From contig NZ_QKYU01000014.1 in the NCBI RefSeq assembly GCF_003253705.1, positions 81,948 through 145,947 of the forward strand: DNA of 64,000 nucleotides, in the 5' to 3' direction. This DNA is from Humitalea rosea. GTDB lineage: Bacteria > Pseudomonadota > Alphaproteobacteria > Acetobacterales > Acetobacteraceae. Below, piece by piece: positions 38,207-48,018 of this stretch. The notes under the pieces were generated by a model. The model did no database searches. It saw nothing but the letters and a program-made list of their open reading frames with translations, and was not told the origin of the DNA. The translations under genes and the position numbers were made by a program. Positions within the stretch are counted from its first letter, which is position 1. The number at the start of each line of letters is the position of its first letter.

Positions 38207-38251
38207 CCCATCGCAACAGGACCTATCGCAGCAGGACCTATCGCAGCAGGA
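38207..38251. repeat. Three tandem 15-bp repeats at the 3' end of hemW
   Basis: Units CCCATCGCAACAGGA (38207-38221), CCTATCGCAGCAGGA (38222-38236) and CCTATCGCAGCAGGA (38237-38251). The last two are identical, the first differs at two positions. The hemW stop (38238-38240) falls inside the third unit. Unit length is a multiple of three. Confidence 0.85.
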
Positions 38252-39392
38252 CTGGCAGCATCGCATCCAGCCGCAGCAGCCCCTCGACCGTGGTCGCGAG
38301 GTGCCCGGTCTCGGTCCAGTGCAGGTAGCCCTCATCCATGCAGGCCACCAGCATGGCGGGATCGGTGGCCTCGGCCAGGGTCAGGCCGCTGCGGGTGGCC
38401 AAGTAGGCGGGGTCCACACCCTCCGTCAGCCGCAGCCCCATCAGCATCACCTCGCGGGCGAGGTCGATGGCGGAAAGCGCCTCCTCCTCGGTACGGGCAT
38501 GGCCGTCGCGCTCGACGCGGGCGCGCCATTCCTCGGGCGCCCGGTGGCGGCGGGAGGCGGTGATCCGCCCGCCCAGGGTCAGGCGCTGATGCGCCCCCGC
38601 CCCGATCCCGAGGTAATCGCCATGCCGCCAATAGGCGAGGTTGTGGCGGCTTTCGGCACCAGGCTTGGCGTAGTTGGAGACCTCATAGGGCGCGAGGCCG
38701 AAGCGCGCGGCCTCCTCCGCCGTTGCCAGATACAGAGCGGCGGCGGCATCGCCCTCGGGCAAAGTGAAGGCGCCACGGCCGAACAAGGTCGCGAACTGCG
38801 TGCCAGGCTCGATGGTCAGCTGGTAGAGGCTGAGATGGTCGGCGGCCAGGGCTAGCGCCTGCCGCAGCTCCGCCCGCCACGAGTCCAGCGACTGCCCGGG
38901 GCGGGCGTAGATCAGGTCGAAGGACACGCGTGGAAAGATGGTTCGCGCGGCTTCGAGGGCTGCAATCGCCTCGCCCACGTCATGCCGGCGGCCCAGGAAC
39001 GCCAGCGCCTCGGCATTCAGCGATTGCACGCCGAGGCTGATGCGGTTCACCCCCGCCGCGTGGAAGGCGCGCAGGCGGCCGATCTCGACACTGGTCGGGT
39101 TGGCTTCGAGGGTGATCTCGATATCGGCCGTGGCGTCGAACAGGCGCCGCGCGTCTTCGATCAGCAGGGCCACGCCCTCGGGCGGCATCAGGCTCGGGGT
39201 GCCGCCCCCGAAGAAGATGCTGGCCAGCGGCCGGCGGCCGGCGCGGGTGGCCTCATGCGCCAGCTCAGCGCGCAGGGCGGCGACGTAGCTGGCGCCGTCC
39301 ACCCGCTCGCGGACATGGCTGTTGAAATCGCAGTACGGGCACTTGGACGCGCAGAACGGCCAGTGGATGTAGAGGGCGAGGGTCTCGGTCAC
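38238..39392 (-). CDS. hemW: HemW-like radical SAM heme chaperone (HemN-like)
   Basis: 384 residues. Radical SAM C-x3-C-x2-C at C14, C18, C21 in [41 protein letters not shown], and [19 protein letters not shown]. The absence of an N-terminal extension with a further Cys makes HemW (heme chaperone) more likely than coproporphyrinogen dehydrogenase HemN. Overlaps scoB stop by 4 bp. The 3' end runs into a 15-bp tandem repeat. Confidence 0.92.
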   Translation of the reverse strand: MTETLALYIHWPFCASKCPYCDFNSHVRERVDGASYVAALRAELAHEATRAGRRPLASIFFGGGTPSLMPPEGVALLIEDARRLFDATADIEITLEANPTSVEIGRLRAFHAAGVNRISLGVQSLNAEALAFLGRRHDVGEAIAALEAARTIFPRVSFDLIYARPGQSLDSWRAELRQALALAADHLSLYQLTIEPGTQFATLFGRGAFTLPEGDAAAALYLATAEEAARFGLAPYEVSNYAKPGAESRHNLAYWRHGDYLGIGAGAHQRLTLGGRITASRRHRAPEEWRARVERDGHARTEEEALSAIDLAREVMLMGLRLTEGVDPAYLATRSGLTLAEATDPAMLVACMDEGYLHWTETGHLATTVEGLLRLDAMLPVLLR

Positions 39393-40027
39393 ACCGCGAC
39401 GATATACTCGGCCTCGGTCTTGGCGGCGATCTCTTCCAGTGTCACGCCCGGGGCAAGCTCGGTCAGGCGGGTGGTGCCGGCCCGTTTGTCGATCGAAAAC
39501 ACGCCGAGTTCGGAGATGACGGTATCCACCACCCCCTTGCCGGTTAGCGGCAAAGAGCAGGATTTCAACAGCTTGGGCTTGCCGCCGGCAGTGTGCTCCA
39601 TCAGCACGACCACCCGCTTGACCCCGGCGACCAGATCCATGGCGCCGCCCATGCCCTTCACCATCTTGCCCGGGATCATCCAGTTCGCGAGGTCGCCGTT
39701 CTGGGCCACCTGCAACGCACCCAGAATCGACAGATCGATATGCCCGCCGCGGATCATCGCGAAGGAGGTCGCGCTGTCGAAATAGGAGGAGTTCGGCAAG
39801 GCGGTGACGGTCTGCTTGCCGGCATTGATGAGGTCGGGGTCTTCATCGCCCTCGATCGGGAAGGGCCCGATCCCGAGCATCCCGTTCTCGGACTGGAGCT
39901 GCACCGTCATGCCCTCCGGCACGTGGTTGGCCACCAGGGTCGGGATGCCGATCCCGAGGTTCACATAGAAGCCGTCTTCCAGCTCGCGGGCGGCGCGGGC
40001 CGCCATTTCGTCGCGCGTCCAGGCCAT
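39389..40027 (-). CDS. scoB: 3-oxoacid CoA-transferase subunit B
   Basis: 212 residues. Catalytic Glu E47 in [12 protein letters not shown]-terminal [33 protein letters not shown] and [21 protein letters not shown], all typical of the beta subunit. With subunit A it moves CoA between a 3-oxoacid and a donor such as succinyl-CoA. Whether the acceptor is acetoacetate or 3-oxoadipate (PcaJ) cannot be told from the sequence; pca genes are 17 kb away in this window. Confidence 0.93.
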   Translation of the reverse strand: MAWTRDEMAARAARELEDGFYVNLGIGIPTLVANHVPEGMTVQLQSENGMLGIGPFPIEGDEDPDLINAGKQTVTALPNSSYFDSATSFAMIRGGHIDLSILGALQVAQNGDLANWMIPGKMVKGMGGAMDLVAGVKRVVVLMEHTAGGKPKLLKSCSLPLTGKGVVDTVISELGVFSIDKRAGTTRLTELAPGVTLEEIAAKTEAEYIVAV

Positions 40028-40039
40028 CTTCGGGTCTCC

Positions 40040-40759
40040 TTACGCCGCGACTTTGCGGGTGGTGCGCTGCTCGATCCGCTTCTCATAGCCTTCGGGGAGC
40101 ACGACGATGCGGCTGACGAAGACGCCGGGGGTGTGGATGTGGTCGGGGTCGATCTCCCCAACTTCCACCAGATGCTCCACCTGCACGACCGTGGTCTTGG
40201 CGGCGGTGGCCATCATCGGGTTGAAGTTCCGCGCGGTGCGGCGGAACACGAGGTTGCCCTCGGTATCGGCCTTCCAGGCATGGATGATCGCCAGATCGGC
40301 GAAGATGCCGCGCTCCTGGACATAGGTCTGCCCGTCGAATTCGGCATGGGGCTTGCCCTCGGCGACCGCGGTGCCGACGCCGGTCTTGGTATAGAAGGCC
40401 GGGATCCCGGCGCCGCCGGCGCGGATGCGTTCCGCAAGGGTGCCCTGGGGGTTGAACTCGATCTTCAGCTCGCCGGCCAGGAACTGGCGGGCGAATTCCG
40501 CATTCTCCCCGACGTAGGAGGAGATCATCTTGGCGATCTGCCGCGTCTTCAGCAGCAGCCCCAGCCCCGCATCGTCGATCCCGGCATTGTTCGAGACCAC
40601 GGTGAGGTCACGGACCCCGGAGTCCCGGATCGCCGCAATCAGCGCCATCGGCACGCCGCAGAGGCCGAAGCCACCGGAGTGGATCAGCAGCCCGTCCTGC
40701 AGCAGGTCCGAGAGGGCGGTGGCGGCATCGGGAAAAATCTTACGGCGGCTGCTGCTCAT
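40040..40759 (-). CDS. scoA: 3-oxoacid CoA-transferase subunit A
   Basis: 239 residues. HSGGFGLCGVPMALI, DLTVVSNNAGIDDAGLGLLL, ELKIEFNPQGTLAERIRAGGAGIPAFYTKTGVGT, and GNLVFRRTARNFNPMMATAA are the alpha-subunit signatures. Start at 40759 from family alignment, an upstream in-frame extension is not conserved. 12 bp before scoB, forming the usual pair; operon probably continues into hemW. Confidence 0.93.
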   Translation of the reverse strand: MSSSRRKIFPDAATALSDLLQDGLLIHSGGFGLCGVPMALIAAIRDSGVRDLTVVSNNAGIDDAGLGLLLKTRQIAKMISSYVGENAEFARQFLAGELKIEFNPQGTLAERIRAGGAGIPAFYTKTGVGTAVAEGKPHAEFDGQTYVQERGIFADLAIIHAWKADTEGNLVFRRTARNFNPMMATAAKTTVVQVEHLVEVGEIDPDHIHTPGVFVSRIVVLPEGYEKRIEQRTTRKVAA

Positions 40760-40885
40760 TCGGGCGGCTTCCTCTCCAAGGCGCCGCAACCTAGTGGTCA
40801 CACGGCTTTCACTCAAGCGGGCGGAGGGGCTTGCAGCCCGGAACAAGCCGGGTTAGAGGACCGCCTCCCGCAGGGGAACCAGAGT

Positions 40886-40961
40886 GGGGCCATAGCTCAG
40901 TTGGTAGAGCGCTTGAATGGCATTCAAGAGGTCGGCGGTTCGATTCCGCCTGGCTCCACCA
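40886..40961 (+). tRNA. tRNA-Ala (GGC)
   Basis: 76 nt with encoded CCA. Acceptor GGGGCCA/TGGCTCC, anticodon stem CTTGA/TCAAG with loop ATGGCAT (anticodon GGC), T-stem GGCGG/CCGCC. The following 272 bp to the next gene hold no recognised gene; no integrase or repeated tRNA end was seen, so no integrated element is evident here. Confidence 0.95.
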
Positions 40962-41233
40962 GGTTCCCGCGGTTAGCGCATCGATCGATTGAGGTTCTTG
41001 GTTTTCAGACCCGGGTGGTCCGAACATAAGCCCCAACAGCCCTTCCGGCAGACCCCGAAAGCGCAGCCACACGCTGTGTCTCATCGCGCGCCGAGACGTC
41101 AGGGGTCGCGCCAAGGTCTGTGGCTCGCTTTGGCCGTTTGCTTTCGATGGCAGGCGCCGGGAGCCCTGCCGGTATCCCGGTCCGGCTCGATACACCGCAG
41201 CCGCAAAACAAGAGCCGGTTTAGCGTTCGCCCG

Positions 41234-42613
41234 CTAACCCCCTTGCAGATCGTCAAAGATCCAACCGCAATCCGCCACGACCTCGAGCGCGAGAAATTTT
41301 TCGGCATAGGTCGCCGCCGCCGCGGCAGACAGCCGGGACGCTGACAGGCGCTGGAATTTTTGGATCACCTCGGCATCGGCCATGGGGTTCTGGGGCGATC
41401 CCTTCGGGGCATCGGCGCGGATATGACGCGGCGCCAAGCCCGGGCTGTCGAAGTCCAGGATGCATTGGTGGTAGTGGGTCAGTTCGGGCGCCGCGACGAT
41501 CTCGATTGCGCCCAGGATCTGCCGCAGCTCCGGACGTGAAATCTCCTCGCGAAACCCCAGGCTGTGTTCCGGCAGGATGACGTCGAGCCCGCAGGCCGCC
41601 AGCGCAATACAGTATTCGGCGTGGAAACGCGCCTCGTTCGGCGTCTGCGGCAGGCGGGTCTTGGACACCGCGGGCAGCACATAGGCCGGCATCCCGATCC
41701 GCAGCCGCCCCCGCTGCATCGCCGCCGTGCCGACCTCCCGTCGCAGCGCGGCCACGGCGTCGATCGCCGAATGAGTGTAGCCACAGCAGGCGTGCAGCTT
41801 GCGTCGCGGCTCGGCGAGGTACCAGCGCGCATCATCGGTGAAGACGGCGGGATCGTAGCCGCGGCTGAGGGTCTCGCAGAACCCCATGGGGCTTTCCAGC
41901 AGCCGCGCGGGCCCGGTCATCCCGTGCCCCGCATAGCCTGCGGCGCGGATGCCGATGGCAGCGGGCCAGGCGCCGAACAACATCGGCTTCACGGTGCCGC
42001 CATCGCCGAAAATTACCTCGGCCGGGCACCAGGTGGCGAGGGTACCGGCGATCGCCAGCGCCTCCTGCAACCTCGGCTCCGAAAAGCCCTGCAACGACCC
42101 CGCGACCGCCGCCGCGCCGAAGGCGGAGACGAGGCCCGGCGTCACCATCCCGACCTCGGTATAGGGCTTCAGCTGCGGATAGACGGCGGCGTAGATGCGC
42201 GTGGTGATCTCGATCCCCGCGATCAGCGCCCGCAGCAGATCCGCGCCGGAACTGCCGCAGGGCTCCACCAGCGCCAGCGCCGCCGTGACATTGCCGATGC
42301 TGGCATGGCCGCCGATCAGGTCGTTCAGCTCGAAGATATCGCCCCAATAGCCATGCACCCGGGCCGCCGCTTCCGGCCGCAATGCGATGGGCGAGCCGAG
42401 GATGCGGGCGGCCCCGTCGCCGCTCGCATCCCGCTCGGCCGCCAGCACCATGGCGGCCTCCGGCGTCTCCGCCCCGGCCAGCATGCAGCCGATGGTGTCG
42501 AGGATGCAGAGCCCGGCCTGCCGGCGCACCGCTTCCGGCACCCGGGCGAGATCCAGCTTGGCCGCGAAATGCGCCAGCGCGCCCAGCAGCGGCGGGGTTT
42601 GGGTCGTCGCCAT
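41234..42613 (-). CDS. MmgE/PrpD family protein
   Basis: 459 residues. 2-methylcitrate dehydratase-like superfamily (MmgE/PrpD fold): ARVPEAVRRQAGLCILDTIGCMLAGA at the N-terminus, GYWGDIFELNDLIGGHASIGNVTAALAL, KPYTEVGMVTPGLVSAFGAAAVAG, and KLHACCGYTHSAIDAVAAL. Members act as dehydratases or isomerases on hydroxy-acids; exact reaction unknown. Stop-start overlap of 1 bp with the Bug receptor gene upstream. Last gene of the minus-strand arm of the CoA catabolic cluster. Confidence 0.9.
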   Translation of the reverse strand: MATTQTPPLLGALAHFAAKLDLARVPEAVRRQAGLCILDTIGCMLAGAETPEAAMVLAAERDASGDGAARILGSPIALRPEAAARVHGYWGDIFELNDLIGGHASIGNVTAALALVEPCGSSGADLLRALIAGIEITTRIYAAVYPQLKPYTEVGMVTPGLVSAFGAAAVAGSLQGFSEPRLQEALAIAGTLATWCPAEVIFGDGGTVKPMLFGAWPAAIGIRAAGYAGHGMTGPARLLESPMGFCETLSRGYDPAVFTDDARWYLAEPRRKLHACCGYTHSAIDAVAALRREVGTAAMQRGRLRIGMPAYVLPAVSKTRLPQTPNEARFHAEYCIALAACGLDVILPEHSLGFREEISRPELRQILGAIEIVAAPELTHYHQCILDFDSPGLAPRHIRADAPKGSPQNPMADAEVIQKFQRLSASRLSAAAAATYAEKFLALEVVADCGWIFDDLQGG

Positions 42614-43599
42614 CAGTCGAGCACCAGCCCGCGACGGCCGATCACCTCGGCCCAGCGGGCCCGGTCGGCGGCGAAGTAGCGCGCCGTGGTGGCGGCATCG
42701 CGGGTCGGCTGCATCACCATGCCAAGCTCGGCGAAGCGCGAGCGGAACTGCGGATCCTCCAGCACCTGGCGCAGGGCGTCGCGCAGCCGTGCCTCCACCG
42801 GGGCCGGCAGCCCCGCGGGCGCCGCAACCCCGATCCAGGAGGCGGTCTCGTAGCCGGGATAGCCGCTTTCGGCGATGGTCGGCACATCGGGCAGGGCGGC
42901 GACCCGATCGGCCGTGGTGACCGCCAGCGCCCGCAGCCGACCCTCGCGCAGATGCGGCAAGGAGGTGATGACGGTATCGAACACCGCCGTCACATCCCCC
43001 GACAGCACCGCGGTCAGCGCCGGCGCATTGCCGGCATAGGGAACATGGGTCAGCTCCACCTCGGCCATCATGCCCAGCATCTCGCCCGGCAGATGCGTGG
43101 AGGTGCCGACCCCCGCCGAGCCATAGGTCGTCCGCCCCGGTTCCGCCCGCGCATAGGCAATGAATTCGGCAAGGCTGTTGATGCCGAGGCGCGGGTTCAC
43201 CACCAGCACGAAGGGCACCTCCACCAGCACCGACAGGAGGGTGAAGTCGGTCTGCGGATTGTAGGGAAGCTGCCGCCGCAGCAGACCGTTCAGCACCAGG
43301 CTGCTGGCGCTGCCGATCAGCAAGGTATAGCCGTCCGGACTGGCCCGCGCCGCCGCCTGGGTGCCGATGATCATGGAGGCGCCGCCGCGGTTCTCGGTGA
43401 TCACCGGCTGGCCCAGGATGTGTTCCAGCTTGGCGGCCACGGTACGGCCGAGCAGGTCGGTCAGCCCGCCCGGCGCGACCGGCACGAGCAGCCGCAGCGG
43501 ATGGTTCGGCCAGGCGGCCTCGGCATGCGCCAGCCCAGGCGTTGCAAGGCCAATGGCGGCAAGTGTGAGGCCGCGTCTTGTGAGATGGCCATTGGACAT
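42613..43599 (-). CDS. Bug/TctC-family periplasmic receptor
   Basis: 328 residues. Signal peptide (MSNGHLTRRGLTLAAIGLATPGLAHA) then PNHPLRLLVPVAPGGLTDLLGRTVAAKLEHILGQPVITENRGGAS and a conserved DVPTIAESGYPGYETASW segment. Members bind carboxylates through two water-bridging loops. No TctA/TctB membrane genes nearby, as is common in Bug-rich genomes. Start at 43599 chosen for the signal peptide. Confidence 0.94.
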   Translation of the reverse strand: MSNGHLTRRGLTLAAIGLATPGLAHAEAAWPNHPLRLLVPVAPGGLTDLLGRTVAAKLEHILGQPVITENRGGASMIIGTQAAARASPDGYTLLIGSASSLVLNGLLRRQLPYNPQTDFTLLSVLVEVPFVLVVNPRLGINSLAEFIAYARAEPGRTTYGSAGVGTSTHLPGEMLGMMAEVELTHVPYAGNAPALTAVLSGDVTAVFDTVITSLPHLREGRLRALAVTTADRVAALPDVPTIAESGYPGYETASWIGVAAPAGLPAPVEARLRDALRQVLEDPQFRSRFAELGMVMQPTRDAATTARYFAADRARWAEVIGRRGLVLD

Positions 43600-43624
43600 T
43601 CTTGATTCTCCCAGAGATGTGGAT

Positions 43625-44053
43625 TCAGCTCGGCGACGCAGGTTCCGGCCGCGCGGCGAAGAGCGCGCCATCCGCATGACGCAAGGCGACCAGGCGGACC
43701 GCGCCATCCAGGGGAGCCGCCGCATCGCCCCAGAGGCGGGTCGCCAGGCGCACGCCTTCCTCCAGATCGACGATGCCGACGCGATAGGGCGCATCCCCTC
43801 GGAACACCGCGGGGGCGGCGTGGATGGTGGTCGCCGCGTAAAGCCGGCCGCGCCCCGACAGATCCGCCCAGGCGACGTTCCGCGACCAGCAATGCGGACA
43901 GAAGGGCTTGGGCGGAAAACTCCATTTGCCGCAGTCGTCGCAACGGGTGGTGGTGAAGCGCCCCTCCAGCAGCCCGTCCCAGAAGCGCCGCGTGAAGGCG
44001 GTCACACGGGGCGGATAGAGGCGGGGCCCGACGACGGGAATGATCGCCAGCAT
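43625..44053 (-). CDS. Zn-ribbon/OB-fold protein (DUF35 type)
   Basis: 142 residues. Zinc-ribbon cysteines C-x2-C and C-x2-C in CDDCGKWSFPPKPFCPHC, then an OB-fold with GRGRLYAATTIHAAPAVFRGDAPYRVGIVDLEEG. DUF35 proteins partner with thiolases and HMG-CoA synthase-like enzymes as CoA-channelling subunits. Here its start overlaps the stop of the thiolase gene by 1 bp, supporting such a complex. Confidence 0.92.
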   Translation of the reverse strand: MLAIIPVVGPRLYPPRVTAFTRRFWDGLLEGRFTTTRCDDCGKWSFPPKPFCPHCWSRNVAWADLSGRGRLYAATTIHAAPAVFRGDAPYRVGIVDLEEGVRLATRLWGDAAAPLDGAVRLVALRHADGALFAARPEPASPS

Positions 44054-45246
44054 CAGCGCACGGCCTCCAGCACATGGACCAGCGCCGCGTTGTAATTGCC
44101 GAGCTCGGCGCTGGTCAGGGCGAGTTCTGCATTGGCGACCTGGCGCGGCCCGGCGCGGCCGCGCAGCTGCTCCATCGCCTCGACGAAGCTATAGAAGGGC
44201 GTGACATAGGCGGGGTGGCCGCGCGACTGCAGCCCGCCGGAGGTGCAGATCGGAATGCGGCCGCCGAGGCTGGTCTCCCCCTCCACCGCCGCCCGTGCCC
44301 CAGCCCCGCGCGGCACCAGGCCCAGCGCCTCGCTGACCAGGACCTCGACGATGGTGCAGGGCGCGTAGAGCTCGGCGAAATCGATATCCGCGGGGGTCAC
44401 GCCGGCGGCCGCGAAGGCCGCGCGCCCGGCGGTCTGCGCCGAGGCCAGCGCGATCATGTCGTTCGGGACTTCGCTGATCTGATGCGCACCTTCGTGGAAG
44501 AAGCCGCGCGCGCGAACCCGGACATAGGGCCGGCCAAGCCCGCGCGCGACATCTTCCTCGGCCAGCACCAGGCAGACGGCGCCGTCGCTGCGCGGCGGTA
44601 CCTCGAACAGCCCCAAGGGCTCCACGATCATCGGCTGCGCCAGCACATCGGCAAGCGTGATCGGCTTGCGGAACTGCGCCAGCGGGTTCAGCGCGGCATG
44701 TGCGCGGTTCTTGACCGCGACGCTTGCCAGCGCCTCCCGCGACGATCCGAATTCATGGATGTAGCGCGCGGCATCCATCGCGTACCAGGCGATCGGGGTG
44801 ATGCCGAAAGGGACCTGGAAATCCACGTCACCGACCGCGCGCATCGAGCTCATCATGTGCTCGGCGGCCGAGGTCGCGGTCTCGAAGTTGACGCCGAGCG
44901 CCAGCGCGACCTTGGACCGGCCGAGCAGGATGTCATTGGCCGCCTGCTCGAAGGCCAGCCCCGCGGTCATGCCATTGCCGAGGATCTCGGACACCGTGCC
45001 GGAACAGGGCAGGCGCAGGTAATGCGCCATGAAGGTCGCGAAGTATTTCTGGGCGGTATAGGGGCGGCATTGCGAGAAGGCGAGCGAGCCGATGTCGCCC
45101 CGATCGACCCCGGCATCGGCGACCGCATCCAGCACGAGCCCAGCCAGGAGCTCATGCTCTAGCACCTGTTCCTCGGCCCCCGCAGGCGTCTGCCATTTGC
45201 CCACAGGCACGGCGGCGGCGCCGATGATGGCAACAGTTCTTGTCAT
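44053..45246 (-). CDS. Thiolase-family protein (SCP2/lipid-transfer-thiolase-like)
   Basis: 397 residues. Thiolase superfamily of the group found next to DUF35 proteins: VAIIGAAAVPVGKW, DAVADAGVDRGDIGSLAFSQC, LGNGMTAGLAFEQAANDILLGRSKVALALGVNFE, AELYAPCTIVEVLVSEALGLV and the C-terminal ICTSGGLQSRGHPAY with the catalytic-type GHP. Where classical thiolases have a nucleophilic Cys, this group often differs, so it may catalyse retro-Claisen/aldol-type cleavage. Start at 45246; divergent from the CoA synthetase gene across a 133-bp region with a palindromic operator. Confidence 0.88.
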   Translation of the reverse strand: MTRTVAIIGAAAVPVGKWQTPAGAEEQVLEHELLAGLVLDAVADAGVDRGDIGSLAFSQCRPYTAQKYFATFMAHYLRLPCSGTVSEILGNGMTAGLAFEQAANDILLGRSKVALALGVNFETATSAAEHMMSSMRAVGDVDFQVPFGITPIAWYAMDAARYIHEFGSSREALASVAVKNRAHAALNPLAQFRKPITLADVLAQPMIVEPLGLFEVPPRSDGAVCLVLAEEDVARGLGRPYVRVRARGFFHEGAHQISEVPNDMIALASAQTAGRAAFAAAGVTPADIDFAELYAPCTIVEVLVSEALGLVPRGAGARAAVEGETSLGGRIPICTSGGLQSRGHPAYVTPFYSFVEAMEQLRGRAGPRQVANAELALTSAELGNYNAALVHVLEAVR

Positions 45247-45329
45247 GTCGGACGCCCCCCCCCGCGCGCCCCGGCCGTGGCCGTGGCCGCGGAAGCGGGC
45301 TTGACGATCCTTCCGGCGGATGTATTTGT

Positions 45330-45346
45330 CAATGGACGGTCCATTG
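45330..45346. promoter_or_regulatory. Palindromic operator candidate between thiolase and CoA-synthetase genes
   Basis: CAATGGACGGTCCATTG is a perfect 17-bp palindrome (8+1+8) in the divergent promoter region. Its core ATGGAC-S-GTCCAT recurs twice at the GntR gene (52320, 52383). The position between divergent operons and next to the family's own regulator fits an operator. Confidence 0.75.
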
Positions 45347-45379
45347 AAGAACATCCGAGGCCAGGGGGAAACACCGCGC

Positions 45380-47521
45380 ATGCTGATCGACAGACCCGCC
45401 TATCGCAGGGCCGATCTCCACCGGCTGGTCGACCCGCGGGTGATTGCGGTGGTTGGCGCCTCGGAGACGCCGGGGTCCTTCGGGCAGCGGACGCTGATCA
45501 ACCTTGCTGGATTCGATGGCAAGGTTTTCGGGGTCAATCCGAAGTATCGCGAGACCATCGGCTTCCCCTGTGTCCCCAGCCTCGGCGACCTGCCCGAATC
45601 GCCGGATTGTGTCGTGCTCTGCGTCGCGCGGCCCCTGGTCGCGCCGAGCCTGGAAGAAGCCGTCGCGGTCGGCGCCGGCGGCGCCATCGTCTATGCCTCG
45701 GGTTTCGCCGAGACCGGGGCAGAGGAGCGCATCGCGGCCCAGGCCAGCCTGGTCGATATCGCCAGCCGTGGTGGCGTCCGCATGGCGGGTCCGAACTGCG
45801 TGGGCCTGGCCAATGTGCGCAGCGGCGCCGCGATGAACTTCATGTCGGACTGCGGCAGCATGATGCGCGGCCACGCCGGGCGGGTCGCTGTGGTGTCGCA
45901 GAGCGGCGCGCTTGGCTACACCGTGCTGCAATCCATGATGCGCGGCGTCGGCATCAGCCATTACCTTGCGGCCGGCAATTCCGCCGATGTCGATGTCTCC
46001 GACTACATCGCCTGCCTCGCCGAGGACCCCGAGGTGCGCGCGATCATCTGCCTGTTCGAGGGCGTGAAGAGCGGGCAGCGCTTCCTTGAGGCCGCGCGGC
46101 TGGCGGATGCCGCCGGCAAGGCGCTGATCGTCTACAAGGCCGGTAATACCGAAGCCAGCGGCAAGGCGGCGCTGTCGCATACCGGTACGCTGGTCGGCTC
46201 CGTCGGCGCCTATCGCGCGGCCTTCGACGAAGTGGGCGCGATCCAGACCGATGATCTGGAGGCGGTGCTGGAACTCGCGAGCTTCTTCGCCAAATCCGGC
46301 CCGCCACGCAATGGCCGAGGCGTCGGCATCATGGCAACCTCGGGCGGGGCCGGCGTGATCAACGCTGACAAGGCGGAACAGAAGGGCCTGCAGCTTCCCG
46401 CGCTGGCGCCGCAGACGCGGGCGGTGCTGGAAACCGTCGTTCCCGATTTCGGCTCGGTCGCAAATCCTTCCGACCTCACCGCGGAAGTATTGAAAAGCTC
46501 CACCACCTTTGCTCTCTGCCTGAATGCCTTCGTCGATGATCCGGGCTTCAGCGCCGTGGTCGTCCCCCTGGTCTTCGCGCATCCCGGCGCCACCGGATCG
46601 CGCGCGCCCACGCTCTGCGAGGTCGCCGCGCGCACCGATTGCGCGGTCGCCGCGATCTGGATGAATGAATGGCTGGAGGGCCCCGGCAGCGCGCTTCTGG
46701 ATGCCGATCCGAAACTGACGCTGTTCCGCTCCTCCGACCGCTGCTTCGCCGCCATCCGCGCCTGGTGCGACTGGCATGAGCGGCGCGGCCGGCCCGCCGT
46801 CCTGACCTCGCGGCTCTCCCCCGCCGATGCGGCGGCGGTCGCGCGGAACATCATCGCCGGGGCCGGCCAGAAGGCGCTCGGCGAGCAGGAGTCCAAACGC
46901 ATCCTGGCCGCCTATGGCATCCCCGTGCCGCAGGAGGCGCTGGCGGCGACCCCCGAGGCTGCCGCCACGGCGGCGGCGGCGATCGGCTTCCCGGTGGTGG
47001 TGAAAATCGCCTCGCCCGACATCCTGCACAAGACCGAGGTTTCGGGCATCCGGCTGAACCTGCGCAGTGCCGAGGAGGTGCGTGCGGCCAGCGCCGAAAT
47101 CCTCGCCACCGCAGGGCAACACCGGCCGGAAGCGCGGCTTGAGGGCGTCAGCATCCAGAGCATGGCCCCCCCGGGCACCGAACTCGTCATGGGCATCCGG
47201 ATCGATGCGCAATTCGGCCCGCTGCTGGTGGTCGGCCTCGGCGGGGTGATGGTCGAACTGCTCGGCGATGTCGCGACCAGCCTTGCCCCCGTGGGGCCGG
47301 ACAAGGCGCGGCGGATGCTGGCCTCGCTGCGCGGCTACCCGCTGCTGACCGGGTTCCGCAAACAGCCCCCCTGCGACATCAATGCTGCCGTGGAAGCGAT
47401 CTGCCGCTTCTCCGAGCTTGCCGACGATCTCGCTGATCTGATCGAGGAAGTCGATGTGAACCCGGTGATCGTTGCCCCCGTGGGTGCGGTCGCCGCCGAT
47501 GCCCTCATCGTCCTGTCCTGA
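45380..47521 (+). CDS. ADP-forming acyl-CoA synthetase (acetate-CoA ligase family), fused subunits
   Basis: 713 residues. CoA-binding domain (about 14-110, VVGASETPGSFGQRTLINL, FGVNPKY), succinyl-CoA-synthetase-like domain with phosphohistidine H267 in LSHTGTLVG, and ATP-grasp domain (about 490-710, ESKRILAAYGIPVPQE, KTEVSGIRLNL). It activates a carboxylic acid to its CoA thioester. Start at ATG 45380 matches the usual N-terminus. First gene of the plus arm; operator palindrome lies 34 bp upstream. Feeds the MaoC and dehydrogenase enzymes behind it. Confidence 0.93.
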   Translation: MLIDRPAYRRADLHRLVDPRVIAVVGASETPGSFGQRTLINLAGFDGKVFGVNPKYRETIGFPCVPSLGDLPESPDCVVLCVARPLVAPSLEEAVAVGAGGAIVYASGFAETGAEERIAAQASLVDIASRGGVRMAGPNCVGLANVRSGAAMNFMSDCGSMMRGHAGRVAVVSQSGALGYTVLQSMMRGVGISHYLAAGNSADVDVSDYIACLAEDPEVRAIICLFEGVKSGQRFLEAARLADAAGKALIVYKAGNTEASGKAALSHTGTLVGSVGAYRAAFDEVGAIQTDDLEAVLELASFFAKSGPPRNGRGVGIMATSGGAGVINADKAEQKGLQLPALAPQTRAVLETVVPDFGSVANPSDLTAEVLKSSTTFALCLNAFVDDPGFSAVVVPLVFAHPGATGSRAPTLCEVAARTDCAVAAIWMNEWLEGPGSALLDADPKLTLFRSSDRCFAAIRAWCDWHERRGRPAVLTSRLSPADAAAVARNIIAGAGQKALGEQESKRILAAYGIPVPQEALAATPEAAATAAAAIGFPVVVKIASPDILHKTEVSGIRLNLRSAEEVRAASAEILATAGQHRPEARLEGVSIQSMAPPGTELVMGIRIDAQFGPLLVVGLGGVMVELLGDVATSLAPVGPDKARRMLASLRGYPLLTGFRKQPPCDINAAVEAICRFSELADDLADLIEEVDVNPVIVAPVGAVAADALIVLS

Positions 47522-47535
47522 AGCTGGAGGATACC

Positions 47536-48018
47536 ATGCGCGGAAAATGCATCGAGGATTTCGTGGTCGGCGCGGTTGATGTCAGCCGCGCCCGGACGGT
47601 GACGGAGACCGATGTCGTCACCTTCTCCTGGCTGTCGGGCGATGTGAACCCGATGCACACGGATGCCGAGCACAGCGCCCGTTCGCCCATGGGCCAGCGC
47701 ATCGCCCATGGCGCGCTGGGCCTGTCGATGGCCACGGGGCTGAGTGCCGGTCTTGGCTATCTGGAAGGCACCGCCATTGCCGCCCTCGGCGTCGATGAAT
47801 GGAGGTTCCTCAAGCCGATCCTGTTCGGCGACACCATCCATCTGCGCGCCACGATCGTCTCGGCGCGGCCGACCTCCAAGCCTGACCGTGGCGTGCTCGT
47901 GCGCCGGATGGAACTGCTCAACCAGCGCGGCGAGGTCGTGCAGACAGGGCTGATGACGACAATGGTCTTGACCCGTGCCGGCGCCGCGGCCGTCGAGGAA
48001 AAGGAAGCTGCACGATGA
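47536..48018 (+). CDS. MaoC-family (R)-specific enoyl-CoA hydratase-like protein
   Basis: 160 residues. Single hotdog domain with the MaoC hydratase motif: FSWLSGDVNPMHTDAEHSARSPMGQRIAHGALGLSMATGL, where Asp and His of GDVNPMH are catalytic. Hydrates a 2-enoyl-CoA. Overlaps the acyl-CoA dehydrogenase gene by 4 bp, so the two steps (desaturation, hydration) are probably consecutive. Confidence 0.93.
   Translation: MRGKCIEDFVVGAVDVSRARTVTETDVVTFSWLSGDVNPMHTDAEHSARSPMGQRIAHGALGLSMATGLSAGLGYLEGTAIAALGVDEWRFLKPILFGDTIHLRATIVSARPTSKPDRGVLVRRMELLNQRGEVVQTGLMTTMVLTRAGAAAVEEKEAAR

Noticed and set aside
40886..41233. tRNA-Ala as an integration site
   Set aside because: No integrase and no repeat of the tRNA 3' end found downstream by eye.
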